Assembly (NCBI GenBank): GCA_963674665.2
Contig: CAXXPL010000009.1
Location: 1,178,001-1,242,000 of the forward strand
Source: G963674665 sp963674665
GTDB lineage: Bacteria; Desulfobacterota; Desulfovibrionia; Desulfovibrionales; Desulfovibrionaceae
Length of the DNA: 64,000 bases
Direction: 5' to 3'
Shown here: in pieces, positions 50,848 to 60,050 of the stretch
Layout of the letters: every line of letters begins with the position of its first letter
Position numbering within the stretch: position 1 is the first letter of the stretch
The notes under the pieces: model-generated
What the model was told of the DNA's origin: nothing
The model's input: the letters and a program-made list of their open reading frames with translations, nothing else
Databases searched by the model: none
Position numbers and translations under genes: made by a program

Positions 50848-53666
50848 GTGGGGATGGAGACCGTGAGAAACGTGCCGTGTTTCTCGCCCGTCTCCATGCG
50901 GATGCTCCAGCCCTGGGTTTCCGCCATCATCCTGGCGCTGTATGTGCCTAGGCCCGTGCCTTTGGTCTTGCCCTGGGTGGTGTACTTGTCGAAAAAGGTG
51001 TCTCGGATGTCTTGCGGCACCACGCCTGAGTTGTGAATGATGACTTCGAGCTGCTCCGGCTCGTTGTTGAGGTGGATTTCCACTGGCTCTCCCATGGGGG
51101 ATGCCTCCACGGCGTTGATCAGCAGGTTGGAGAACACCGAGTAGGCGAGCAGTTCCTCGCCGTTGATGAAGACTCTCCCCGGTTCGGGTTCGTTGAATCC
51201 GCTAAAGCGCAACCGGATCTGCAGCAGCTTCTCTTTGGAAAGGGGGCGGTTGTCCCTCATGCATTGCCTGATGATCTGCAGGATGTCGAAGGCGCTCTGC
51301 ACATATGCGTATTTTCCGTTCTCGATCTGGTAGAGCGTGAGGGAGAGGTTGATGATCCCCAGCATCTTGCGGCCGGAGTCCATGATATGCTGCAAATGCT
51401 CCCGTTGTTCGTCCGTGAGGTTGTCGTCGGCGAGCAGGATTTCCGGCAGGCCGATGATGCCATTCAGGGGTGACTTCAGGTCGTGCCGGGTGATGCGCTC
51501 CACATCCTCGCGCAGTTTCTGGGTCTCCATCAGCTCGGTCATGTCCCGGAAAAATCCGATGAGGCAGTATCGCTCGTCGATGATCACCGGTATGGCGGTG
51601 ACGTCGCAATATATTTCCGAGCCGTCCTTCCTGACAAGGCGCACCTTTTCCGCCGAATCCTGCAGGCCGAGGCCCTGCTGCTCGAAAAGCTCCATGGTTT
51701 GTTCGAGATCCTTATGGGGGATGAGGTCCTGGACCTTCAGGCTCAGGAGCTCTCCGGGCAGGTATCCCAGGATCGATGTCATGGAGTTGTTGGCGTGCAG
51801 CAAGCGCCGGGTCTCCAGATCCGCGATGAGGATGCCGTCCCGGCTGGCATTGAACACGGTTTTGTAGCGCTGCTCAGATTCCCGGAGCCTGTTCTCGGCG
51901 CGTTTCCTTTTGGTGATATCGTCCTTTACGGCCACGAAGTTCAAGATGCCGCCGTGCTTGTCCAGGAGGGGGGTGATGGTGGCGGCCTCCCAGTACAGAT
52001 CGCCGTTTTTTGTCTTGTTGCAGATTTCCCCGATCCACTGTTTTCGCAATAGCAGGGTGTCCCAAATTCGCCTGTAGAACTCCTCATCGTGGACCCCCGA
52101 TTTGAGGAGACTGGGGTTCTTGCCCATGACCTCGTCCTCGGAATAGCCGGAGGTCTTGCAGAACCGGGGATTCACGTATTCGATGTTCCCCTGGTTGTCA
52201 GTGATGAGGATGGTTGCGGATGCGGTCTCCACGGCATTCTGGAATTTCTTCAGGGCCATGGTCCGTTTTTCAACGGTATCCTCCAACTGTTCGCTGTGCG
52301 CCAGCACTTCCTCGTGCAGCAGCGCATTGGCCACTGCCATGGAAATGATGGCGGCGATGGATTGCATGAAGTCCGACCTGTTGGAAAAGTCCCGTTCCGT
52401 GGTGGTTCCCATGCCCAGAACTCCCAGGATTCGTTCCCTGTTCCGCAGAGGGATGGATGCGAAGGAGTGGATTCCGGAGTTTTTGCAGTCGGTGCGGGTG
52501 CAGCGGGCATCCAAGCGGATATCCAGGGAAAACAGGGGCCCGGAGCTCTGGGCCGCAAGGCCGCACATGCACTGCCCCACAGTGTGTCTGGCCTTGCTCA
52601 GGCTGTCGGTCTCCTGCAGGTTCGAGCGCATGCCCTTGAGGCGCAACTCTTGCCCATCCACCAGATAGACCATCACGAGGTCCAGATCCAAGGTCTGTTG
52701 GATCATGTCCAGTGAGGAGGAGACCACATGCTCAAGGGAAATGTCCATGGCCACGGATTTGCTCAAGATATTCAATGTCTCGAGTTCCTCCACGTGGCGC
52801 TGGAGGTTCCGGGTCATGATCTTGCGCTCATGGATGTCCACGTGGGTGCCGATCATGCGCAGGGGGTTGCCCTGGGCGTCACGCTCCACGATATCACCTC
52901 GGCCGAGGATCCATTGCCAGTTCCCAGCCTTGTTCCGCAACCGGAACTCGACGTGGTAGGGTTCGCCCCTCTCCAGAAGCGCGTCGATTCTCCTGGACAC
53001 GCGCTCGGCGTCGTCCGGGTGAAAGAGTTCAATGGCCGAGTGGATCGTGGGCGCGAACTCTCCGGGTTCGTACCCCAGCATGGTGAAATAGCGGGGATTG
53101 TAGTGAACGTGCTCGGACGGGATATCCCAGTCCCAGAGACCGTCGCTGGTGACTTGCATGGCCAGTTGCAACCGTTCTTCCGAGAGTCTGAGCTGCTCCT
53201 GGCTCTGCATGCGTACTGTCTGATCCTCGAACATGGCGATTATTTCGCCGGTGGGCAGCTTGTATACGTATTCCTCGATCCAGTATTTGCGGGAGCTGTC
53301 CGGAATCACGACAAGGGGAAAATGTTCCGGCTCACCGGTGTCGTAAACCCTGCGGAAGATCTCCACGACCCCGGAGTTTTCGAGATGTGGAAACACCTCA
53401 ATAAAGTTCTTGCCCAGGACCTTCTCCCTGGGGGCGCCGGTGAGTTTTTCCGCAGCGTCGTTGAACTCGGTGATGATGAACTCTCGTCCACAGTCAATGG
53501 TCCTGTGAACGGCTATGCTGCTGAAGGTATTCTCGAACAGGAAGCGATAACGGGCCTCGCTTTGCAGCAATTCGGCCTCGCGCGCTTCCATTTCCTGGAT
53601 ACGGCGCTTCAGGTGTTCGAGTTCGGAGGTTTGGTTGTGACCGGCCTCCGTTTTGTTGTTGGCCAT
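50844..53666 (-). CDS. Soluble PAS/GAF sensor histidine kinase
   Basis: A 940-residue protein without membrane segments. Order: coiled N-terminus; PAS (about 37-155); PAS with PAC (163-282, GYEPGEFAPTIHSAIELFHPDD); GAF (300-450); PAS (475-590, TASATILITDNQGNIEYVNP); PAS (598-715); dimerisation/phospho-acceptor with H728 in RHDLKSPLNGI; and HATPase_c (N-box NLLINAVEASP, GTGLGTYSARMMAETQG). The GAF holds CMCG and CTRTDC, able to bind a heme, metal or cluster. It shares its kinase core with 54922-59625 and 60051-62561. The HD-GYP gene upstream is on the same strand with 160 bases between. Confidence 0.88.
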   Translation of the reverse strand: MANNKTEAGHNQTSELEHLKRRIQEMEAREAELLQSEARYRFLFENTFSSIAVHRTIDCGREFIITEFNDAAEKLTGAPREKVLGKNFIEVFPHLENSGVVEIFRRVYDTGEPEHFPLVVIPDSSRKYWIEEYVYKLPTGEIIAMFEDQTVRMQSQEQLRLSEERLQLAMQVTSDGLWDWDIPSEHVHYNPRYFTMLGYEPGEFAPTIHSAIELFHPDDAERVSRRIDALLERGEPYHVEFRLRNKAGNWQWILGRGDIVERDAQGNPLRMIGTHVDIHERKIMTRNLQRHVEELETLNILSKSVAMDISLEHVVSSSLDMIQQTLDLDLVMVYLVDGQELRLKGMRSNLQETDSLSKARHTVGQCMCGLAAQSSGPLFSLDIRLDARCTRTDCKNSGIHSFASIPLRNRERILGVLGMGTTTERDFSNRSDFMQSIAAIISMAVANALLHEEVLAHSEQLEDTVEKRTMALKKFQNAVETASATILITDNQGNIEYVNPRFCKTSGYSEDEVMGKNPSLLKSGVHDEEFYRRIWDTLLLRKQWIGEICNKTKNGDLYWEAATITPLLDKHGGILNFVAVKDDITKRKRAENRLRESEQRYKTVFNASRDGILIADLETRRLLHANNSMTSILGYLPGELLSLKVQDLIPHKDLEQTMELFEQQGLGLQDSAEKVRLVRKDGSEIYCDVTAIPVIIDERYCLIGFFRDMTELMETQKLREDVERITRHDLKSPLNGIIGLPEILLADDNLTDEQREHLQHIMDSGRKMLGIINLSLTLYQIENGKYAYVQSAFDILQIIRQCMRDNRPLSKEKLLQIRLRFSGFNEPEPGRVFINGEELLAYSVFSNLLINAVEASPMGEPVEIHLNNEPEQLEVIIHNSGVVPQDIRDTFFDKYTTQGKTKGTGLGTYSARMMAETQGWSIRMETGEKHGTFLTVSIPT

Positions 53667-53830
53667 GCAGCTCAGTCACCTTGGCTTGAAGACATGATGT
53701 TGGCCGCAATGATACACTATTTTATGGAATAAAAGCCATCTATTGGAAATAGTTCATAACATGCTGATATTGACTAATTTTTTTAGCAGTATTGGCGCCG
53801 GAAACGCGGAATAAGGAGTACTATTGGATA

Positions 53831-54901
53831 TTATTCGGAATCCGGGTACTGATTTCTGATGCTCAAGATCGTGTCGAAATTGGCAAGAAAGACATCGAGA
53901 ATGGTGGGATCGAAATGGGTGCCGCGTCCCTGCCGCATTATTGCAAGGGCGTCGTCCACCGGGAATGGAGGTTTGTAGGGGCGCCGGCTCGTGAGGGCGT
54001 CGAAGACGTCGGCCACGGCACAAATACGCCCCACGAGGGGGATGTCCTCGCCGGACATGCCCGAGGGATAGCCGCTGCCGTCCCATTTTTCGTGATGGCT
54101 GAGCGCTATGATCGTGCCCAGGCTCATGTATTCGGAATCGCCGGCTCCAAGGATTTTCGCGCCTATGGTGGTGTGGGTCTTCATGATCTCCCACTCTCCG
54201 GGGTCAAGCTTGCCGGGCTTGAGCAGAATGATGTCCGGGATGCCGATCTTGCCCACGTCATGCATGGGGCTGCTGGTGAGAATGAGTTCCACCAGGGACT
54301 TTTCCAGCTCGATCTTCTCCGCCAGCAGGGCGCTGTAGCGGGCCATGCGTACGATATGGGACGCAGTGTTCTCGTCCTTGTACTCCGCTGCGGCCGACAG
54401 GTGCCGTATGGACTCCACGTGGGCCTTGTCCAGATTGTGCAGGGCCTGGCGCAGTTCCTGTGTGCGCTGTCCCACCAGATCGTGGAGTTCGGTCTGAAAG
54501 GTCTTGAGGTCGTCCTGTTGGGCCTTCTGGCGCAGCAGTGAGGATGTCCGTACGCAGAGCTCCAGCGGATCCACAGGCTTGGTGATGAAGTCGTTGGCTC
54601 CCGCCTGTACGGCCTGGAGCCGGTCGTCCTTGTCCGACAGGGTGGTGACCATGATGACTGGGATATCCTGGATCTCGGGGTTGCCCCTGATCCTGCGGAC
54701 CATCTCGAAGCCGTCCATTTCCGGCATCACTACGTCGGCAAGCACGAGGTCGAAGGTGCGGTCCAGGGTCCGCAGGGCGACGATGGCGTTCTCCACGGCC
54801 AGGGGTTCGTGCCCCAGCTTCTTGAGCATGCCGTTGAGCAGAAGTCGGTTGTTGGCCTCGTCGTCCACCACGAGGATTCTTCCAGGTCCCGGCTTTTTCA
54901 T
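53831..54901 (-). CDS. Response regulator with HD-GYP domain (RpfG-like)
   Basis: A 356-residue protein: REC at about 8-125 (VVDDEANNRLLLN, LVLADVVMPEMDGF with the phospho-acceptor Asp, FITKPVDPLEL), a helical linker, and HD-GYP at about 165-340 (SSPMHDVGKIGIPD, IALSHHEKWDGSGYPSGMSGEDIPLVGRICAVADVFDAL in parts). The HD pair and the GYP motif are intact, so cyclic-di-GMP hydrolysis is likely. ATG 54901 has GGGAGGGAG upstream; ATG 54925 overlaps the kinase stop (ATGA) but lacks such a site. Either way it is coupled to the triple-binding-domain kinase. Confidence 0.9.
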   Translation of the reverse strand: MKKPGPGRILVVDDEANNRLLLNGMLKKLGHEPLAVENAIVALRTLDRTFDLVLADVVMPEMDGFEMVRRIRGNPEIQDIPVIMVTTLSDKDDRLQAVQAGANDFITKPVDPLELCVRTSSLLRQKAQQDDLKTFQTELHDLVGQRTQELRQALHNLDKAHVESIRHLSAAAEYKDENTASHIVRMARYSALLAEKIELEKSLVELILTSSPMHDVGKIGIPDIILLKPGKLDPGEWEIMKTHTTIGAKILGAGDSEYMSLGTIIALSHHEKWDGSGYPSGMSGEDIPLVGRICAVADVFDALTSRRPYKPPFPVDDALAIMRQGRGTHFDPTILDVFLANFDTILSIRNQYPDSE

Positions 54902-54921
54902 GACTCCCTCCCGGTTGGAGG

Positions 54922-57900
54922 TCATTGCATGGACGACAGCGTCATCCCCTTTGGAAGATGCACTGTTATGGTGGTGGTGTTCTCCTGGTCCGAGGTCTCC
55001 ATGAGCAATCCGTATTCCATGGTGTCGGCGATGAGCTTGGAGGAGTAGGTGCCCAGACCAGTACCCCTTTCCTTGCCGTGTGTCTTGTATTTCTTGAAGA
55101 AATGTTCCCGGATTTCCTCGGGCACGGCGCCACGGTTCTTGATGACGATGGATGTCTGTTCTTCGTCCTGAATTCGTACATATACGGTTTCATCCCTGGG
55201 CGACGCCTCGATGGCGTTGATCAGGAAGTTGGAAAGCATGGAGTAGAGCAGTTGCTCCTCGGAGAGGACCCAGAAAGCTTCGCGAGGGGGCGCCTCGTTC
55301 ACCGTGAAGGCCACCTCGATGCTCTTGGCCGAGAGCTTGGAGTGGCAGTCCTCGATGATCTCGTTGACCACGGCCACGGCGTTCACGTTGGCTGGCCAGT
55401 ACTCGTAGGCGCCTGTCTCCATCTTGAACAGGTCCAGGGACATGTCGATCATGCGCAGCATGCGCGTTCCAGCGTTCCCGATGGCCTTGACGATCTCCAT
55501 CTGCTCCTCGTTGAGGTTCCCCTCCATGGCCAGAAGCTGTGGCATGCCGACGATGCTGTTGAGCGGGGTCTTGAGGTCGTGGCGCATGATTCTGTCCACG
55601 TCGCCCTTGAGTTGCTCCAGGTCCTTCTTGTTGGAGATGTCGTCCTTGAGAGCCAGGAAATGGGTGATGTTGCCGTCCACATCCATGATGGGGGAGATGG
55701 TCACCTGCTCCCAGTATAGGTCACCGTTTTTCTTGCGGTTGCACATCTCGTTGCGCCACACCTCGCCCGATGTGATGGTCTGCCAGAGCTCGGAGTAGAA
55801 CTCCTTGTCATGGAAGTTGGACTTCAGGATCCTCGGATTTTGTCCCTGAGCCTCCTCCCGGGTGTATCCGGTGATGGCGGTGAAGGCGGGGTTGACGTAC
55901 TCGATGTTGCCGTGGGGGTCAGTGATGACCACCGTGGACGGGCTGCTCTCCACTGCCCGCCAGAGCTTGCGCAGCTCCAGCTCGGCGCGCTTGCGCTCGG
56001 TGACGTCCCTGGCGATGCCCCTGTATCCGATGAGATCGCCCTGATCGTCGAGAATGGGCACGCCGCTGGTTTCCAACACCACCTCCTCGCCGTCCTTGTT
56101 CAGGGTGATGTTGTCCAGGTTGCTGAAAGGCGCCCTGCCCACGACGAACTCGGCAAAGGCCTCCTCGATGCACTCCCTTTCCTTCTCGGGCATGAAGTCG
56201 AAGGGTGTCTTGCCCAGAACCTCCTCGGGGCGGTAGCCCAGGATGTCCAACACCCTGGGGCTGGAGTATGTGTACCGCCCCGCGTGGTTGACCTCCCAGA
56301 TCCAGTCGCAGGAGCTCTCCACCAGGGCCCGGAATTTTTCCTCGCTCTTGCGCAAAGCGTCCTCGTAACGCTTGCGCAGGAGGATGGGAGCGAAAACGGC
56401 CGCCAACCTGCGCACGTTGTCCAGGTCGTCGTCCGTGTATTCCCGGGGCGCGTTGGCAAATGCCACCTGCCCCACCAGTTCGCCGCCGATGAGGCTGGGA
56501 GCATAGATGAACCGGTTGATGGGGATATGACCGTGAGGCGTCCCTGAAGACCGGGGGTCCCTGGGCACGTTGTTGGAGAGCACCGCCTCCTTGTGGTCGC
56601 GACCCCAGCCGGGAATGCCCTGTATCTTGGCGAACAGGTCGGTCTTGCCCGGCGTGTTGCAGGCGTCCAAGGTGTTTTTGCTCATGGAGGGGGCGAGAAA
56701 CTTTCCCGTGTCCTCGTCGATGTACCCCACAAAGCCGTCAGGGCTGTCGGTGATGCGCTGCCCCACGTCGAGGATCATGTCCGTGATTGACGAGAGGCGC
56801 ATCTTGGAGACCATGGATTCGGCCAGTTCCGCAAAGGAGGATTCCACCTCCCTGCCCCGGATGAGGGCGGCCTCGTATTCCTTGCGCTGGCTGATGTCCA
56901 TGATGGTGCCCAGGGCGGTAAGGGGAACGCCGAACTCGTCCCTGTTGATCCTGCCCTGGACGTGCGCCCAACTGATCGTTCCGTCCTTCTTCACTATGCG
57001 TAGGTCATGGGAGAATCTCTTGATCTCGTGGGATGCTTCGAACAGTTTTTCGACTTTGTCCCGGTCCTCGTGGAATATGTGCGAGCGCAGCAGGCTGTCC
57101 GAAGGGGATACCTCGCCGGGGGTATAGCCCAGAATCAGGAAGGTCTGTTCCGACCAGTTGTTTTCCCCGGACCTGACGTCCCGCACGAAGTGCCCTATGG
57201 AGGCTATGCGCTGCGCTTCCCGCAGCAGGGCCTCGTTGCGCATCAGTTTGAGCTCCGCGAGCTTGCGTTGCGCCACCTCGGACTTGAGCCGTCTGTTCCA
57301 CCAGATCACCAGGGCGATTATCAGCAACGAGGGCAGGAGGATGGCGGCGGTGAGCTTGTAGAACAGGAGCCAGTTTATCTGGCGCTCCACCAGCATATTG
57401 CTCCATTTCTCCAGGATGATGGTGCGTTGGGTGTCGGAGAGGCTGTCCAGGACCTTCTCGATGACCGGGACCAGGTAGGACAGCTCCTTGCGCACTCCCA
57501 TGCAGAGTTCGTAGGAGTACGGGGTGATCAGTGAAACCACCAGGTTCTTCATGCCATAGCGCTGTTCCATGTAGCGGATGGAGGCGAGGTTTCCGAGAAA
57601 GGCGAAACACTCCCCTTTTTCGACCGCCTTGAGCCCTTCCTGGTAGTCCTTGACGCCTTTCACGATGACGTCCGGGTGGTCCCGAAGAAGATAGTCCATG
57701 CCCACGTATCCCTCGATGACCGCCACCATCTTGCCGTTGAGGCTGTTCATGTGCGTCGCGATGGGCGCGTCCTCGCGGGTGACTATGACCAGGGGGACGT
57801 TGAGGTAGGGCTTGGTGAAGGCGAGATACTGCTCCCGCTCGGGCGTGCGCACGATGGTGGCGATCACGTCCACTTGTCCGGCCTTGACGCTTCGCAGCAT

Positions 57901-59625
57901 ATCCGCCCAGTTCGCGCTACGCAGGGGGGTGAAGTCCACATTGAGGCGCTCGCTCAGCACCCGGATGTAGTCCGAGGTTATGCCGGAATACTCTCCCCTG
58001 TCGTCGAAATAGGCGAAGGGAGGCCATGCCGGGTCCAGGCCGAGGCGCAACGCGTCGTGCTGCTCCAGAAGTACCTTCTCCTCCTGGCTCACCAGGTCGT
58101 CGGCGCCTTCGGGGTCCACCCACTTGGCCAGGATGGGGCGGTCGTACTCCCGCACGGCCTTCAGTGCCTTGTTCAGGATCCTGGCCAGGATGGGTTTGTC
58201 CTTGCGGGAACCGATGCTCAGTACCACGGGTGCCTTGGAGGTCTTTCCCTGGAGCCGGAGATTCTGGAGCAATTCCTGATGAATGAGGTAGTTGGCAACT
58301 GCCCGGTTGCCCACGTACGCGTCGGCCTCGCTCCGCGACACCGCGTCCAGGCAGGCGCTTGTGTCCGGGTATTCGCGGATGTTCACCTCGGGAAAGCGTT
58401 CCTTGAAATAGGTGTTGTTGTAGTACCCTTTTTCCAGGGCAATGGTTTTTCCGGACAGGGCCTCCTCGTTCTCGTAGTACGGTCCGTCGTCCCTGCCCAC
58501 GATGACGTGGGGAATGGAGATGTACGGATCGGTGAAGAAAAAGAAGGGCTCCCGGTCGGGCTTTGGCGTGATATCGGTGAGGGCGTCCAGCTTGCCCCCT
58601 TTCACCAGGTTGAAATTGTCCTTGAAAGTGCCGGGAACGAGGGTGACGGCGTCGCCCAGGAGCTTGCCGATGGCCAGGGCAAAGTCCACGCTCAGGCCCT
58701 TGGGTGCGCCGTCCCTGTCCACGAAGGAGATGGGAGGCCAGGAGTTCATCACGCCGATGCGTATGGGCTTGTTGCGCACCAGCCAGGTGGATTCCTCCTC
58801 GCTGAGTTCGAACACGCCGTGGGTGTCGTCGATGCCCCCTGTCCAGTTGCTGAGTATGGCAAGCTCCTCGGCCTGGGTCATGGAGGAGAGGGCCTTGTTC
58901 ATGATGCTGGCCAGCAGGGGGAGGTCCTTGCGTACCCCGATGCTGTTGGTGGATCCGGCGACGTTGACCTGGGCAAAGGCCTTGAGGTTGTTCAGAACGT
59001 GGCGTTTGATGAGGAAGAAGGCAGCGGCGCGGTTGCCAACATAGGCGTCGGCCTCGCCCATGGATACCGCTTCCAGGGCCTCGATGGTGGAGGGGTACTC
59101 CTTTATCGTGATGCCCGGAAAAAGCTCCTTGTACTTCTTCACCAGGTAGAACCCCTGCTCCAGGGCGAGGGTCGCTTCGGCAAGACCCGTCTCGGAGCGG
59201 AACTCCGGTCCGTCCTCCCGGCCGATGATCACGTGGGGAACCACCAGGTAGGGCACGGTGAAGTGGAACAGATGCTCACGATCCTTGCGCGGAGTGATGT
59301 CCATCAGGGCGTGGAGCCGCCCCTCGGTTGCATCTTTGTATATGTCCGCGAAGGGACCCGGTGTTACGGTGAACTTGGCGCCTATGATCTTTTCCAGCGC
59401 CTTGACATAGTCAACGCCAATGCCCCGCACCCGGCCTTCGGCGTCCACGAAGTCCATGGGGGGCCATGCGTTCATGACGCCGATGTTGATGGGCTGGTTT
59501 GCATCGAGCCAGGTCTGTTCCTCGGGACTCAGATGCAGTCGGGCGTCGCTTTCGGCGAAAACGGGGAAGATGGTCGTTAGCACGCAGCACAGGGACAGGA
59601 AGCAGGTGACAAGCCATTTGAACAC
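54922..59625 (-). CDS. BvgS-like sensor kinase with three tandem solute-binding domains
   Basis: A 1567-residue membrane sensor. GTG 59625 follows AGGAG and opens a signal peptide (FKWLVTCFLSLCCVLTTIFP). Three periplasmic SBP_bac_3 domains follow (about 33-264, 272-503 and 518-743). SBP1 and SBP2 are closely alike (IGVMNAWPPMDFVD and IGVMNSWPPISFVD; LMDITPRKDRE and LTDITPKPDRE), SBP3 differs (LGLDPAWPPFAYFD). Then one TM helix (about 752-777), PAS (800-915), GAF-like (950-1085), two PAS (1095-1215, 1220-1340), the phospho-acceptor H1349 in RHDLKTPLNSIVG, and HATPase_c (SNFLINAIEASP, GTGLGTYSSKLI). It lacks the REC and HPt of BvgS. The HD-GYP regulator follows immediately. Confidence 0.88.
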   Translation of the reverse strand: MFKWLVTCFLSLCCVLTTIFPVFAESDARLHLSPEEQTWLDANQPINIGVMNAWPPMDFVDAEGRVRGIGVDYVKALEKIIGAKFTVTPGPFADIYKDATEGRLHALMDITPRKDREHLFHFTVPYLVVPHVIIGREDGPEFRSETGLAEATLALEQGFYLVKKYKELFPGITIKEYPSTIEALEAVSMGEADAYVGNRAAAFFLIKRHVLNNLKAFAQVNVAGSTNSIGVRKDLPLLASIMNKALSSMTQAEELAILSNWTGGIDDTHGVFELSEEESTWLVRNKPIRIGVMNSWPPISFVDRDGAPKGLSVDFALAIGKLLGDAVTLVPGTFKDNFNLVKGGKLDALTDITPKPDREPFFFFTDPYISIPHVIVGRDDGPYYENEEALSGKTIALEKGYYNNTYFKERFPEVNIREYPDTSACLDAVSRSEADAYVGNRAVANYLIHQELLQNLRLQGKTSKAPVVLSIGSRKDKPILARILNKALKAVREYDRPILAKWVDPEGADDLVSQEEKVLLEQHDALRLGLDPAWPPFAYFDDRGEYSGITSDYIRVLSERLNVDFTPLRSANWADMLRSVKAGQVDVIATIVRTPEREQYLAFTKPYLNVPLVIVTREDAPIATHMNSLNGKMVAVIEGYVGMDYLLRDHPDVIVKGVKDYQEGLKAVEKGECFAFLGNLASIRYMEQRYGMKNLVVSLITPYSYELCMGVRKELSYLVPVIEKVLDSLSDTQRTIILEKWSNMLVERQINWLLFYKLTAAILLPSLLIIALVIWWNRRLKSEVAQRKLAELKLMRNEALLREAQRIASIGHFVRDVRSGENNWSEQTFLILGYTPGEVSPSDSLLRSHIFHEDRDKVEKLFEASHEIKRFSHDLRIVKKDGTISWAHVQGRINRDEFGVPLTALGTIMDISQRKEYEAALIRGREVESSFAELAESMVSKMRLSSITDMILDVGQRITDSPDGFVGYIDEDTGKFLAPSMSKNTLDACNTPGKTDLFAKIQGIPGWGRDHKEAVLSNNVPRDPRSSGTPHGHIPINRFIYAPSLIGGELVGQVAFANAPREYTDDDLDNVRRLAAVFAPILLRKRYEDALRKSEEKFRALVESSCDWIWEVNHAGRYTYSSPRVLDILGYRPEEVLGKTPFDFMPEKERECIEEAFAEFVVGRAPFSNLDNITLNKDGEEVVLETSGVPILDDQGDLIGYRGIARDVTERKRAELELRKLWRAVESSPSTVVITDPHGNIEYVNPAFTAITGYTREEAQGQNPRILKSNFHDKEFYSELWQTITSGEVWRNEMCNRKKNGDLYWEQVTISPIMDVDGNITHFLALKDDISNKKDLEQLKGDVDRIMRHDLKTPLNSIVGMPQLLAMEGNLNEEQMEIVKAIGNAGTRMLRMIDMSLDLFKMETGAYEYWPANVNAVAVVNEIIEDCHSKLSAKSIEVAFTVNEAPPREAFWVLSEEQLLYSMLSNFLINAIEASPRDETVYVRIQDEEQTSIVIKNRGAVPEEIREHFFKKYKTHGKERGTGLGTYSSKLIADTMEYGLLMETSDQENTTTITVHLPKGMTLSSMQ

Positions 59626-60050
59626 GCCCGTTTCTCCTATGGCCGCTCGAGGCGGTGTGTGGGGGCCTGGTCCCGGTGATGTCGCACGGGACCGAAATGC
59701 ACAGGTTGGCTGAACAAACAGCACGGGTATGCGGCAGCTCCGTATCGTGGATGTCAGGAACGGTCTGAAGGGACTGGGTTGGATGACGGGAAACCATCAC
59801 CCGGAATCGCGCCGATGATGACGGGGCCGGATCGGAACGAGGAGTCCGCGTTCAGTGACAAAGGCCAATCACGATGGGAAAGAGCTGGAAAAACCGCAGT
59901 GTTGGTGATCTCCGCGTCTGAATCTCGGCCTGTCCTGCATAAAGGGTTTGCTCGGAATGGGATCCTATTATATTTATCTTGTTTTTTATATTCCGGGAAA
60001 AAAATAGTCAATAAGTCATGCCAAAAAGCCGATGACTGAAAGACTTTATT
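59626..60050. other. Intergenic region between two kinases
   Basis: About 425 bases upstream of the triple-binding-domain kinase and downstream of the next kinase. It is AT-rich near 59960-60050. No gene or convincing promoter was found. Confidence 0.35.

Noticed and set aside
57676..59580. 634-codon plus-strand ORF
   Set aside because: It is antisense to the triple-binding-domain kinase, rich in H, G, V and Q as expected from reverse reading of GC-rich coding sequence, and has no recognisable domain.
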